Positions 1-13,113 are shown, counted from the stretch's first letter. The stretch is DNA of 64,000 bases from Hydractinia symbiolongicarpus (GCF_029227915.1 NC_079879.1:29332501-29396500), one strand, 5' to 3'. Notes: a model not told the origin generated them from the letters alone. Made by a program: numbers and translations.

Positions 1-2010
1 ATCGCAGGTTTTCATTTGCCGGCGATTAAACTTCTTTTATTCAGCGTCTCATCAAAAATGAAAACATATCTGAAAACTACAAGTCTCATGCGTTTTAGTG
101 GTGAAAAAATAATTTAAAAAATCGTTCGGGAAATGAGTTTACACCATGGGTATTTTCTTTGTATACATTCGACTATACGGGCCAAGCCCGGGATTTACGG
201 GAAATCGCGGGTTTTAGTTTGCCGGCTATTAAACCTCTTTCATTAAGCGTCTTATCAAAAATCAAAACATTTTTGAAAACTACAAGTCTCATGCGTTTTA
301 GTGGTGAAAAAAAAATTTAAAAAATCGTTCGGGAAATGAGTTTACTCCCTGGGTACTTTCTTTGTATACTTTTGACTATACGGGCCGAGTCCGGAATTTA
401 CGGAAAATCGCAGGTTTTCGTTTGCCGGCGATTAAACTTCTTTTATTCAGCGTCTCATTAGAAATGAAAACATTTTTGAAAACTACAAGTCTCATGCGTT
501 TTAGTGGTGAAAAAATAATTTAAAAATTCGTTCGGGAAATGAGTTTACTCACTGGGTACTTTCCTTGTATACTTTTGACTATACGGGCCGAGTCCGGGCT
601 TTACGGGAAATCGCTGGTTTTCGTTTGCCGGCGATTAAAGTTCTTTTATTCAGCGTCTCATCAAAAATGAAAACATTTTTGAAAACTACAAGTCTCATGG
701 GTTTTAGTGGTGAAAAAATAATTTAAAAAATCGTTGGGGAAATAAGTTTACTCACTGGGTACTTTCCTTGTATACTTTTGACTATACGGGCCGAGTCCGG
801 GATTTACGGGAAATCGCAGGTTTTCGTTTGCCGGCGATTAAACTTCTTATATTCAGCGTCTCATCAAAAATGAAAACATATCTGAAAACTACAAGTCTCA
901 TGCATTTTAGTGGTGAAAAAATAATTTAAAAATTCGTTCGGGAAATGAGTTTACTCACTGGGTACTTTCCTTGTATACTTTTAACTATACGGGCCGAGTC
1001 CAGAATTTACGGAAAATCGCGGGTTTTCGTTTGCCGGCGATTAAACTTCTTTTATTCAGCGTCTCATCAAAAATGAAAACATTTTTAAAAACTACAAGTC
1101 TCATGCGTTTTAGTGGTGAAAAAATAATTTAAAAAATCGTTCGGGAAATGAGTTTACACCCTGGGTACTTTCTTTGTATACTTTTGACTATAAGGGGCGA
1201 GTCCGGGATTTACGGGAAATCACAGGTTTTCGTTTGCCGGCGATTAAACTTCTTATATTCAGCGTCTCATCAAAAATGAAAACATATCTGAAAACTACAA
1301 GTCTCATGCGTTTTAGTGGTGAAAAAATAATTTAAAAATTCGTTCGGGAAATAAGTTTACTCACTGGGTACTTTCCTTGTATACTTTTGACTATACGGGC
1401 CGAGTCCGGGATTTACGGGAAATCGCAGGTTTTCGTTTGCCGGCGATTAAACTTCTTATATTCAGCGTCTCATCAAAAATGAAAACATTTTTGAAAACTA
1501 CAAGTCTCATGCGTTTTAGTGGTGAAAAAATAATTTAAAAAATCGTTCGGGAAATGAGTTTACACCCTGGGTACTTTCTTTGTATACTTTTGACTATGCG
1601 GGCCGAGTCCGGGATTTACGGGAAATCGCAGGTTTTCGTTTGCCGGCGATTAAACTTCTTTTATTCAGCGTCTCATCAAAAATGAAAACATTTTTAAAAA
1701 CTACAAGTCTCATGCGTTTTAGTGGTGAAAAAATAATTTAAAAAATCGTTCGGGAAATGAGTTTACTCACTGGGTACTTTCCTTGTATACTTTTGACTAT
1801 ACGGGCCGAGTCCGGCATTTACGGGAAATCGCGGGTTTTTGCTTGCCGGTGATTAAACATCTTTTATTCAGCGTCTCATCAAAAATGAAAACATTTTTAA
1901 AAACTACAAGTCCCATGGGCTTTAGTGGTGAAATAATAATTTAAAAAATCGTTTGGAAAATGAGTTTACTCCCTGGGTACTTTCTTTGTATACTTTTGAC
2001 TATACGGGCC
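1..2010 (+). repeat. Diverged monomer stretch at the left end
   Basis: Ten monomers, mostly A-like, without a clear higher-order period. Two parts have distant partners. Positions 150-590 match 4009-4450 at an offset of 3858 bp (19 monomers), sharing TTTTAGTTTGCC, GTCTCATTAGAAATG and GTCCGGAATTTACGG. Positions 1334-2250 match 12703-13620 at an offset of about 11369 bp with more differences. There is no gene here. Confidence 0.7.
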
Positions 2011-4036
2011 GAGTCCAGGATTTACGGGAAATCGCAGGTTTTTGTTTGCCGGCGATTAAACTTCTTTTATTCAGCGTCTCATCAAAAATGAAAACATTTT
2101 TGAAAACTACAAGTCTCATGCGTTTTAGTGGTGAAAAAATAATTTAAAAAATCGTTCGGGAAATGAGTTTACTCACTGGGTACTTTCCTTGTATACTTTT
2201 GACTATACGGGCCGAGTCCGGGATTTACGGGAAATCGCGGGTTTTCGCTTGCCGGCGATTAAACATCTTTTATTCAGCGTCTCATCAAAAATGAAAACAT
2301 TTTTAAAAACTACAAGTCCCATGGGCTTTAGTGGTGAAAAAATAATTTAAAAAATCGTTCTGGAAATGAGTTTACTCCCTGGGTACTTTCTTTGTATACA
2401 TTCGACTATACGGGCCAAGCCCGGGATTTACGGGAAATCGCGGGTTTTCGTTTGCCGGCGATTAAACCTCTTTCATTAAGCGTCTCATCAAAAATGAAAA
2501 CAATTTTGAAAACTACAAGTCTCATGGGCTTTAGTGGTGAAATAATAATTTAAAAAATCATTTGGGAAATGAGTTTACTCCCTGGGTACTTTCTTTGTAT
2601 ACTTTTGACTATACGGGCCGAGTCCGGGATTTACGGGAAATCGCAGGTTTTCGTTTGCCGGCGATTAAACTTCTTTTATTCAGCGTCTCATCAAAAATGA
2701 AAACATATCTGAAAACTACAAGTCTCATGCGTTTTAGTGGTGAAAAAATAATTTAAAAAATCGTTCGGGAAATGAGTTTACACCATGGGTACTTTCTTTG
2801 TATACTTTTGACTATAAGCGCCGAGTCCGGGATTTATGGGAAATCCGAGGTTTTCGTTTGCCGGCGATTAAACCTCTTTCATTAAGCGTCTCATCAAAAA
2901 TGAAAACATTTTTGAAAACTACAAGTCTCATGCGTTTTAGTGGTGAAAAAATAATTTAAAAAATCTTTCTGGAAATGAGTTTACTCACAGGGTATTTTCT
3001 TTGTATACATTCGACTATACGGGCCGAGTCCAGGATTTACGGGAAATCGCAGGTTTTTGTTTGCCGGCGATTAAACTTCTTTTATTCAGCGTCTCATCAA
3101 AAATGAAAACATTTTTGAAAACTACAAGTCTCATGCGTTTTAGTGGTGAAAAAATAATTTAAAAAATCGTTCGGGAAATGAGTTTACTCACTGGGTACTT
3201 TCCTTATATACTTTTGACTATACGGGCCGAGTCCGGGATTTACGGGAAATCGCGGGTTTTCGCTTGCCGGCGATTAAACATCTTTTATTCAGCGTCTCAT
3301 CAAAAATGAAAACATTTTTAAAAACTACAAGTCCCATGGGCTTTAGTGGTGAAATAATAATTTAAAAAATCGTTCTGGAAATGAGTTTACTCCCTGGGTA
3401 CTTTCTTTGTATACATTCGACTATACGGGCCAAGCCCGGGATTTACGGGAAATCGCGGGTTTTCGTTTGCCGGCGATTAAACCTCTTTCATTAAGCGTCT
3501 CATCAAAAATGAAAACAATTTTGAAAACTACAAGTCTCATGGGCTTTAGTGGTGAAATAATAATTTAAAAAATCATTTGGAGAAATGAGTTTACTCCCTG
3601 GGTACTTTCTTTGTATACTTTTGACTATACGGGCCGAGTCCGGGATTTACGGGAAATCGCAGGTTTTCGTTTGCCGGCGATTAAACTTCTTTTATTCAGC
3701 GTCTCATCAAAAATGAAAACATATCTGAAAACTACAAGTCTCATGCGTTTTAGTGGTGAAAAATTAATTTAAAAAATCGTTCGGGAAATGAGTTTACACC
3801 ATGGGTACTTTCTTTGTATACTTTTGACTATAAGCGCCGAGTCCGGGAATTACGGGAAATCCCAGGTTTTCGTTTGCCGGCGATTAAACCTCTTTCATTA
3901 AGCGTCTCATCAAAAATGAAAACATTTTTGAAAACTACAAGTCTCATGCGTTTTAGTGGTGAAAAAATAATTTAAAAAATCTTTCTGGAAATGAGTTTAC
4001 TCACAGGGTATTTTCTTTGTATACATTCGACTATAC
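2010..4036 (+). repeat. Two tandem 1015-bp HOR units (5-mer)
   Basis: Positions 2010-3022 repeat as about 3025-4036. Shared private variants include AAAACAATTTTG (about 2499 and 3514), TTTACACCATGGG, TATAAGCGCCGAG, and TCTTTCTGG with TCACAGGGTATTTTC. The copies differ at a few bases and by one inserted base near 3577. The monomer at the join (about 3010-3030) is chimeric, class B on the left (ATTCGAC) and class A on the right (GCCGAGTCC), as expected of an unequal-exchange junction. Confidence 0.8.
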
Positions 4037-4329
4037 GGGCCAAGCCCGGGATTTACGGGAAATCGCGGGTTTTAGTTTGCCGGCGATTAAACCTCTTTCA
4101 TTAAGCGTCTCATCAAAAATGAAAACATTTTTGAAAACTACAAGTCTCATGCGTTTTAGTGGTGAAAAAAAAATTTAAAAAATCGTTCGGGAAATGAGTT
4201 TACTCCCTGGGTACTTTCTTTGTATACTTTTGACTATACGGGCCGAGTCCGGAATTTACGGAAAATCGCAGGTTTTCGTTTGCCGGCGATTAAACTTCTT
4301 TTATTCAGCGTCTCATTAGAAATGAAAAC

Positions 4330-7248
4330 ATTTTTGAAAACTACAAGTCTCATGCGTTTTAGTGGTGAAAAAATAATTTAAAAATTCGTTCGGGAAATGA
4401 GTTTACTCACTGGGTACTTTCCTTGTATACTTTTGACTATACGGGCCGAGTCCGGGATTTACAGGAAATCGCAGGTTTTCGTTTGCCGGCGATTAAACTT
4501 CTTATATTCAGCGTCTCATCAAAAATGAAAACATTTTTGAAAACTACAAGTCTCATGCGTTTTAGTGGTGAAAAAATAATTTAAAAAATCGTTCGGGAAA
4601 TGAGTTTACACCCCGGGTACTTCCTTTGTGTACTTTTGACTATACGGGCCAAGCCGGGATTTACGGGAAATCGCGCGTTTTCGTTTGCCGGCGATTAAAC
4701 TTCTTTTATTCAGCGTCTCATCAAAAATGAAATCATTTTTAAAAACTACAAGTCTTATGCGTTTTAGTGGTGAAAAAATAATTTAAAAAATCGTTCTGGA
4801 AATGAGTTTACTCCCTGGGTACTTTCTTTGTATACATTCGATTATACGGGCCAAGCCCGGGATTTACGGGAAATCGCGGGTTTTCGTTTGCCAGCGAATA
4901 AACCTCTTTCATTAAGCGTCTCATCAAAAATGAAAACATTTTTGAAAACTACAAGTCTTCATGCGTTTTAGTGGTGAAAAAAAAATTTAAAAAATCGTTC
5001 GGGAAATGAGTTTACTCCCTGGGTACTTTCTTTGTATACATTCGACTATACGGGCCAAGCCCTGGATTTACGGGAAAACGCGGGATTTCGTTTGCCGGCG
5101 ATTAAACCTCTTTCATTAAGCGTCTCATCAAAAAGGAAAAGATTTTTGAAAACTACAAGTCTCATGCGTTTTAGTGGTGAAAAAATAATTTAAAAAATCG
5201 TTCGGGAAATGAGTTTACACCCCGGGTACTTCCTTTGTATACTTTTGACTATACGGGCCAAGTCCGGGATTTACGGGAAATCGCAGGTTTTCGTTTGCCG
5301 GCGATTAAACTTCTTTTATTCAGCGTCTCATCAAAAATGAAAACATTTTTGAAAACTACAAGTCTCATGCGTTTTAGTGGTTAAAAAGTAATTTAAAAAA
5401 TCGATCGGGAAATGAGTTTACTCCCTGGGTACTTTCTTTGTATACTTTTGACTATACGGGCCGAGTCCGGGATTTACGGGAAGTCGCGGGTTTTCGTTTG
5501 CCGGCGATTAAACTTCTTTTATTCAGCGTCTCATCAAAAATGAAAACATTTTTAAAAACTACAAGTCTCATGGGCTTAAGTGGTGAAATAATAATTTAAA
5601 AAATCGTTGGGGAAATGAGTTTACACCCTGGGTAATTTCTTTGTATACTTTTGACTATACGGGCCGAGTCCAGGATTTACGGGAAATCGCAGGTTTTCGT
5701 TTGCCGGCGATTAACCTTCTTTTATTCAGCGTCTCATCAAAAATAAAAACATTTTTGAAAACTACAAGTCTCATGCGTTTTAGTGGTGAAAAAATAATTT
5801 AAAAATTCGTTCGGGAAATGAGTTTACTCACTGGGTACTTTCCTTGTATACTTTTGACTATACGGGCCGAGTCCGGGATTTACAGGAAATCGCAGGTTTT
5901 CGTTTGCCGGCGATTAAACTTCTTATATTCAGCGTCTCATCAAAAATGAAAACATTTTTGAAAACTACAAGTCTCATGCGTTTTAGTGGTGAAAAAATAA
6001 TTTAAAAAATCGTTCGGGAAATGAGTTTACACCCCGGGTACTTCCTTTGTATACTTTTGACTATACGGGCCAAGCCGGGATTTACGGGAAATCGCGCGTT
6101 TTCGTTTGCCGGCGATTAAACTTCTTTTATTCAGCGTCTCATCAAAAATGAAAACATTTTTAAAAACTACAAGTCTTATGCGTTTTAGTGGTGAAAAAAT
6201 AATTTAAAAAATCGTTCTGGAAATGAGTTTACTCCCTGGGTACTTTCTTTGTATACATTCGATTATACGGGCCAAGCCCGGGATTTACGGGAAATCGCGG
6301 GTTTTCGTTTGCCAGCGATTAAACCTCTTTCATTAAGCGTCTCATCAAAAATGAAAACATTTTTGAAAACTACAAGTCTTCATGCGTTTTAGTGGTGAAA
6401 AAAAAATTTAAAAAATCGTTCGGGAAATGAGTTTACTCCCTGGGTACTTTCTTTGTATACATTCGACTATACGGGCCAAGCCCTGGATTTACGGGAAAAC
6501 GCGGGATTTCGTTTGCCGGCGATTAAACCTCTTTCATTAAGCGTCTCATCAAAAAGGAAAAGATTTTTGAAAACTACAAGTCTCATGCGTTTTAGTGGTG
6601 AAAAAATAATTTAAAAAATCGTTCGGGAAATGAGTTTACACCCCGGGTACTTCCTTTGTATACTTTTGACTATACGGGCCAAGTCCGGGATTTACGGGAA
6701 ATCGCAGGTTTTCGTTTGCCGGCGATTAAACTTCTTTTATTCAGCGTCTCATCAAAAATGAAAACATTTTTGAAAACTACAAGTCTCATGCGTTTTAGTG
6801 GTGAAAAAGTAATTTAAAAAATCGATCGGGAAATGAGTTTACTCCCTGGGTACTTTCTTTGTATACTTTTGACTATACGGGCCGAGTCCGGGATTTACGG
6901 GAAGTCGCGGGTTTTCGTTTGCCGGCGATTAAACTTCTTTTATTCAGCGTCTCATCAAAAATGAAAACATTTTTAAAAACTACAAGTCTCATGGGCTTAA
7001 GTGGTGAAATAATAATTTAAAAAATCGTTGGGGAAATGAGTTTACACCCTGGGTACTTTCTTTGTATACTTTTGACTATACGGGCCGAGTCCAGGATTTA
7101 CGGGAAATCGCAGGTTTTCGTTTGCCGGCGATTAACCTTCTTTTATTCAGCGTCTCATCAAAAATAAAAACATTTTTGAAAACTACAAGTCTCATGCGTT
7201 TTAGTGGTGAAAAAATAATTTAAAAATTCGTTCGGGAAATGAGTTTAC
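4330..7248 (+). repeat. Two tandem 1421-bp HOR units (7-mer)
   Basis: Sequence from about 4330 recurs exactly seven monomers later. Markers include ACACCCCGGGTACTTCC (4611 and 6032; also 5218 and 6639), AAGTCTTCATGCG (two copies), GCCCTGGATTTACGGG, and ATTAACCTTCTTTT (two copies). The second copy drifts away after about 7248. I see only scattered single-base differences between the copies. Confidence 0.85.
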
Positions 7249-10200
7249 TCCCTGGGTACTTTCCTTGTATACTTTTAACTATACGTGCCGAGTCCGGGAT
7301 TTACGGGAAATCGCGGGTTTTCGTTTGCCGGCGATTAAACATCTTTTATTCAGCGTCTCATCAAAAATGAAAACATTTTTAAAAACTACAAGTCTCATGG
7401 GCTTTAGTGGTGAAATAATAATTTAAAAAATCGTTTGGGAAATGAGTTTACTCCCTGGGTACTTTCTTTGTATACTTTTGAGTATACGGGCCGAGTCCGG
7501 GCTTTACGGGAAATCGCAGGTTTTCGTTTGCCGGCGATTAAACTTCTTTTATTCAGCGTCTCATCAAAATTGAAAACATTTTTGAAAACTACAAGTCTCA
7601 TGGGTTTTAGTGGTGAAAAAATAATTTAAAAAATCGTTCGGTAAATGCGTGTACACCCTGGGTACTTCCTTTGTATACTTTTGACTATACGGGCCGAGTC
7701 CGGGATTTACGGGAAATCGCAGGTTTTCGTTTGCCGGCGATTAAACTTCTTTTATTCAGCGTCTCATCAAAAATGAAAACATTTTTATAAACTACAAGTC
7801 TCATGCGTTTTAGTGGTGAAAAAATAATTTAAAAATTCGTTGGGGAAATAAGTTTACTCACTGGGTACTTTCCTTGTATACTTTTGACTATACGGGCCGA
7901 GTCCGGGATTTACGGGAAATCGCAGGTTTTCGTTTGCCGGCGATTAAACTTCTTATATTCAGCGTCTCATCAAAAATGAAAACATATCTGAAAACTGCAA
8001 GTCTCATGCGTTTTAGTGGTGAAAAAATAATTTAAAAATTCGTTCGGGAAATGAGTTTACTCACTGGGTACTTTCCTTGTATACTTTTAACTATACGGGC
8101 GGAGTCCGGGATTTACGGGAAATCGCGGGTTTTCGTTTGCCGGCGATTAAACTTCTTTTATTCAGCGTCTCATCAAAATTGAAAACATTTTTAAAAACTA
8201 CAAGTCTCATGGGCTTTAGTGGTGAAATAATAATTTAAAAAATCGTTTGGGAAATGAGTTTACTCCCTGGGTACTTTCTTTGTATACTTTTGACTATACG
8301 GGCCGAGACGGGGGTTTACGGGAAATCGCAGGTTTTCGTTTGCCGGCGATTAAACTTCTTTTATTCAGCGTCTCATCAAAAATGAAAACATTTTTAAAAA
8401 CTACAAGTCTCATGGGCTTTAGTGGTGAAATAATAATTTAAAAAATCGATCGGGAAATGAGTTTACACCCTGGGTACTTTCTTTGTATACTTTTGACTAT
8501 ACGGGCCAAGCCCTGGATTTACGGGAAAACGCGGGATTTCGTTTGCCGGCGATTAAACCTCTTTCATTAAGCGTCTCATCAAAAATGAAAACATTTTTAT
8601 AAACTACAAGTCTCATGCGTTTTAGTGGTGAAAAAATAATTTAAAAATTCGTTGGGGAAATAAGTTTACTCACTGGGTACTTTCCTTGTATACTTTTGAC
8701 TATACGGGCCGAGTCCGGGATTTACGGGAAATCGCAGGTTTTCGTTTGCCGGCGATTAAACTTCTTATATTCAGCGTCTCATCAAAAATGAAAACATATC
8801 TGAAAACTGCAAGTCTCATGCGTTTTAGTGGTGAAAAAATAATTTAAAAATTCGTTCGGGAAATGAGTTTACTCACTGGGTACTTTCCTTGTATACTTTT
8901 AACTATACGGGCGGAGTCCGGGATTTACGGGAAATCGCGGGTTTTCGTTTGCCGGCGATTAAACTTCTTTTATTCAGCGTCTCATCAAAATTGAAAACAT
9001 TTTTAAAAACTACAAGTCTCATGGGCTTTAGTGGTGAAATAATAATTTAAAAAATCGTTTGGGAAATGAGTTTACTCCCTGGGTACTTTCTTTGTATACT
9101 TTTGACTATACGGGCCGAGACGGGGGTTTACGGGAAATCGCAGGTTTTCGTTTGCCGGCGATTAAACTTCTTTTATTCAGCGTCTCATCAAAAATGAAAA
9201 CATTTTTAAAAACTACAAGTCTCATGGGCTTTAGTGGTGAAATAATAATTTAAAAAATCGATCGGGAAATGAGTTTACACCCTGGGTACTTTCTTTGTAT
9301 ACTTTTGACTATACGGGCCAAGCCCTGGATTTACGGGAAAACGCGGGATTTCGTTTGCCGGCGATTAAACCTCTTTCATTAAGCGTCTCATCAAAAAGGA
9401 AAAGATTTTTGAAAACTACAAGTCTCATGCGTTTTAGTGGTGAAAAAATAATTTAAAAAATCGTTCGGGAAATGAGTTTACACCCCGGGTACTTCCTTTG
9501 TATACTTTTGACTATACGGGCCAAGTCCGGGATTTACGGGAAATCGCAGGTTTTCGTTTGCCGGCGATTAAACTTCTTTTATTCAGCGTCTCATCAAAAA
9601 TGAAAACATTTTTGAAAACTACAAGTCTCATGCGTTTTAGTGGTGAAAAAGTAATTTAAAAAATCGATCGGGAAATGAGTTTACTCCCTGGGTACTTTCT
9701 TTGTATACTTTTGACTATACGGGCCGAGTCCGGGATTTACGGGAAGTCGCGGGTTTTCGTTTGCCGGCGATTAAACTTCTTTTATTCAGCGTCTCATCAA
9801 AAATGAAAACATTTTTAAAAACTACAAGTCTCATGGGCTTAAGTGGTGAAATAATAATTTAAAAAATCGTTGGGGAAATGAGTTTACACCCTGGGTACTT
9901 TCTTTGTATACTTTTGACTATACGGGCCGAGTCCAGGATTTACGGGAAATCGCAGGTTTTCGTTTGCCGGCGATTAACCTTCTTTTATTCAGCGTCTCAT
10001 CAAAAATAAAAACATTTTTGAAAACTACAAGTCTCATGCGTTTTAGTGGTGAAAAAATAATTTAAAAATTCGTTCGGGAAATGAGTTTACTCCCTGGGTA
10101 CTTTCCTTGTATACTTTTAACTATACGTGCCGAGTCCGGGATTTACGGGAAATCGCGGGTTTTCGTTTGCCGGCGATTAAACATCTTTTATTCAGCGTCT

Positions 10201-11340
10201 CATCAAAAATGAAAACATTTTTAAAAACTACAAGTCTCATGGGCTTTAGTGGTGAAATAATAATTTAAAAAATCGTTTGGGAAATGAGTTTACTCCCTGG
10301 GTACTTTCTTTGTATACTTTTGAGTATACGGGCCGAGTCCGGGCTTTACGGGAAATCGCAGGTTTTCGTTTGCCGGCGATTAAACTTCTTTTATTCAGCG
10401 TCTCATCAAAATTGAAAACATTTTTGAAAACTACAAGTCTCATGGGTTTTAGTGGTGAAAAAATAATTTAAAAAATCGTTCGGTAAATGCGTGTACACCC
10501 TGGGTACTTCCTTTGTATACTTTTGACTATACGGGCCGAGTCCGGGATTTACGGGAAATCGCAGGTTTTCGTTTGCCGGCGATTAAACTTCTTTTATTCA
10601 GCGTCTCATCAAAAATGAAAACATTTTTATAAACTACAAGTCTCATGCGTTTTAGTGGTGAAAAAATAATTTAAAAATTCGTTGGGGAAATAAGTTTACT
10701 CACTGGGTACTTTCCTTGTATACTTTTGACTATACGGGCCGAGTCCGGGATTTACGGGAAATCGCAGGTTTTCGTTTGCCGGCGATTAAACTTCTTATAT
10801 TCAGCGTCTCATCAAAAATGAAAACATATCTGAAAACTACAAGTCTCATGCGTTTTAGTGGTAAAAAAATAATTTAAAAATTCGTTCGGGAAATGAGTTT
10901 ACTCACTGGGTACTTTCCTTGTATACTTTTAACTATACGGGCGGAGTCCGGGATTTACGGGAAATCGCGGGTTTTCGTTTGCCGGCGATTAAACTTCTTT
11001 TATTCAGCGTCTCATCAAAATTGAAAACATTTTTAAAAACTACAAGTCTCATGGGCTTTAGTGGTGAAATAATAATTTAAAAAATCGTTTGGGAAATGAG
11101 TTTACTCCCTGGGTACTTTCTTTGTATACTTTTGACTATACGGGCCGAGTCGGGGGTTTACGGGAAATCGCAGGTTTTCGTTTGCCGGCGATTAAACTTC
11201 TTTTATTCAGCGTCTCATCAAAAATGAAAACATTTTTAAAAACTACAAGTCTCATGGGCTTTAGTGGTGAAATAATAATTTAAAAAATCGATCGGGAAAT
11301 GAGTTTACACCCTGGGTACTTTCTTTGTATACTTTTGACT
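6478..11340 (+). repeat. 2842-bp periodicity (14-mer) over two copies
   Basis: Positions 6478-8500 match 9320-11340 at an offset of 2842 bp. Markers include GGTAAATGCGTGTACACC (7640 and 10482), TTGAGTATACGGG, and TTTTTATAAACTAC. The period arises because a 4-mer inside the first copy was itself duplicated, so 14 monomers is the sum of older 7-mer structure and newer expansion. It overlaps both 7-mer blocks. Confidence 0.75.
7690..9313 (+). repeat. Two tandem 812-bp HOR units (4-mer)
   Basis: Positions 7690-8501 and 8502-9313 are near identical after the first 80 bases, sharing GAAAACTGCAAG, GGGCGGAGTCC and GCCGAGACGGGGG. At the join, positions about 8502-8575 are class C (GCCCTGG, GAAAACGCGGG) and switch to class A at CATCAAAAATG, giving a chimeric junction monomer. 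The marker GAGACGGGGG is absent from the otherwise similar copy at about 11150 (GAGTCGGGGG), so this duplication looks recent. Confidence 0.85.
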
Positions 11341-12711
11341 ATACGGGCCGAGTCCAGGATTTACGGGAAATCGCAGGTTTTCGTTTGCCGGCGATTAAAC
11401 TTCTTTTATTCAGCGTCTCATCAAAAATAAAAACATTTTTGAAAACTACAAGTCTCATGCGTTTTAGTGGTGAAAAAATAATTTAAAAATTCGTTCGGGA
11501 AATGAGTTTACTCACTGGGTACTTTCCTTGTATACTTTTAACTATACGGGCCGGGGCCGGGATTTTCGGGAAATCGCGGGTTTTCGTTTGCCGGCGATTA
11601 AACATCTTTTATTCAGCGTCTCATCAAAAATGAAAACATTTTTAAAAACTACAAGTCTCATGGGCTTTAGTGGTAAAATAATAATTTAAAAAATAGTTTG
11701 GGAAATGAGTTTACTCCCTGGGTACTTTCTTTGTATACTTTTGAGTATACGGGCCGAGTCCGGGCTTTACGGGAAATCGCAGGTTTTCGTTTGCCGGCGA
11801 TTAAACTTCTTTTTTTCAGCGTCTCATCAAAATTGAAAACATTTTTGAAAACTACAAGTCTCATGGGTTTTAGTGGTAAAAAAATAATTTAAAAAATCGT
11901 TCGGGAAATGCGTTTACACCCTGGGTACTTCCTTTGTATACTTTTGACCATACGGGCCGAGTCCGGGATTTACGGGAAATCGCAGGTTTTCGTTTGCCGG
12001 CGATTAAACTTCTTTTATTCAGCGTCTCATCAAAAATGAAAACATTTTTATAAACTACAAGTCTCATGCGTTTTAGTGGTGAAAAAATAATTTAAAAATT
12101 CGTTGGGGAAATAAGTTTACTCACTGGGTACTTTCCTTGTATACTTTTGACTATACGGGCCGAGTCCGGGATTTACGGGAAATCGCAGGTTTTCGTTTGC
12201 CGGCGATTAAACTTCTTATATTCAGCGTCTCATCAAAAATGAAAACATATCTGAAAACTACAAGTCTCATGCGTTTTAGTGGTGAAAAAATAATTTAAAA
12301 ATTCGTTCGGGAAATGAGTTTACTCACTGGGTACTTTCCTTGTATACTTTTAACTATACGGGCGGAGTCCGGGATTTACGGGAAATCGCGGGTTTTCGTT
12401 TGCCGGCGATTAAACTTCTTTTATTCAGCGTCTCATCAAAATTGAAAACATTTTTAAAAACTACAAGTCTCATGGGCTTTAGTGGTGAAATAATAATTTA
12501 AAAAATCGTTTGGGAAATGAGATTACTCCCTGGGTACTTTCTTTGTATACTTTTGACTATACGGGCCGAGTCGGGGGTTTACGGGAAATCGCAGGTTTTT
12601 GTTTGCCGGCGATTAAACTTCTTTTATTCAGCGTCTCATCAAAAATGAAAACATTTTTAAAAACTACAAGTCTCATGGGCTTTAGTGGTGAAATAATAAT
12701 TTAAAAATTCG
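9870..12711 (+). repeat. Two tandem 1421-bp HOR units (7-mer), second block
   Basis: Positions 9870-11290 repeat as 11291-12711. Markers are TTGAGTATACGGG (10321 and 11742), TTTTTATAAACTAC (10626 and 12047), GGGCGGAGTCC, and GAGTCGGGGGTTTACGG. Seven monomers is the same order as the block at 4330-7248 and some monomers are shared, so the two blocks probably descend from one 7-mer. Confidence 0.8.
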
Positions 12712-12910
12712 TTCGGGAAATAAGTTTACTCACTGGGTACTTTCCTTGTATACTTTTGACTATACGGGCCGAGTCCGGGATTTACGGGAAATCGCAGGTT
12801 TTCGTTTGCCGGCGATTAAACTTCTTATATTCAGCGTCTCATCAAAATTGAAAACATTTTTGAAAACTACAAGTCTCATGCGTTTTAGTGGTGAAAAAAT
12901 AATTTAAAAA

Positions 12911-13113
12911 ATCGTTCGGGAAATGAGTTTACACCCTGGGTACTTTCTTTGTATACTTTTGACTATACGGGCCGAGTCCGGGATTTACGGGAAATCGCAG
13001 GTTTTCGTTTGCCGGCGATTAAACTTTTTTTATTCAGCGTCTCATCAAAAATGAAAACATTTTTGAAAACTACAAGTCTCATGCGTTTTATTGGTGAAAA
13101 AATAATTTAAAAA
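12911..13113 (+). repeat. Representative class A monomer (203 bp)
   Basis: This copy is close to the array consensus, with three visible departures: ACACCC for ACTCCC, a T-rich AAACTTTTTT, and ATTGG for AGTGG. Class A is the commonest form. It is defined by linked markers: TATACTTTTGAC, GGCCGAGTCCGGG, ATCGCAGG or ATCGCGGG, ACTTCTTTTATTCAGCG, and ATCAAAAATGAAAAC. The markers travel together along the monomer, so A is a lineage rather than random variation. Confidence 0.85.
13045..13066. other. 9-bp dyad with AAAA loop, present in most monomers
   Basis: Shown here in one monomer (monomer positions 135-156). The arms TCAAAAATG and CATTTTTGA are perfect reverse complements around a four-base AAAA loop. 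Class A, B and E monomers with TTTTTGAAAAC keep all nine pairs. Monomers with TTTTTAAAAAC lose a pair near the outer end. Class C (CAAAAAGGAAAA) loses one or two pairs next to the loop. Two weaker dyads lie upstream in the same monomer: GTATA/TATAC with an 8-base loop (monomer 41-58) and GATTT/AAATC around ACGGG (monomer 72-86). Short dyads are reported to be enriched in centromeric satellites of several eukaryotes. A role here is inference only. Confidence 0.75.

Noticed and set aside
41-400. TATA box or bacterial -35/-10 promoter suggested by TTTGTATAC and TTTTGACTATACGG.
   Set aside because: The motif is in every monomer and no transcript unit follows it. GTATAC is better explained as part of a short dyad.
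1953-2147. Dozens of 60-70 codon frames on the + strand, one per monomer (for example 1953, 7435, 16365, 47186).
   Set aside because: All are the same frame of the same repeat. Most start at TTG, and all end at the TAA in the monomer's AT-rich tail. The 203-bp period shifts frame each unit. No ribosome-binding site, intron or domain is visible.
4611-6640. CCCCGGGTAC as a special regulatory site.
   Set aside because: It is only the CCCTGGGTAC of the consensus with a T-to-C change, inherited through the 7-mer duplication.
7404-7601. 65-68 codon minus-strand frames (7404, 10246, 11667, 11870, 29801, 36283, 40713).
   Set aside because: Antisense reading of the same monomer. They occur only where chance substitutions removed stops.
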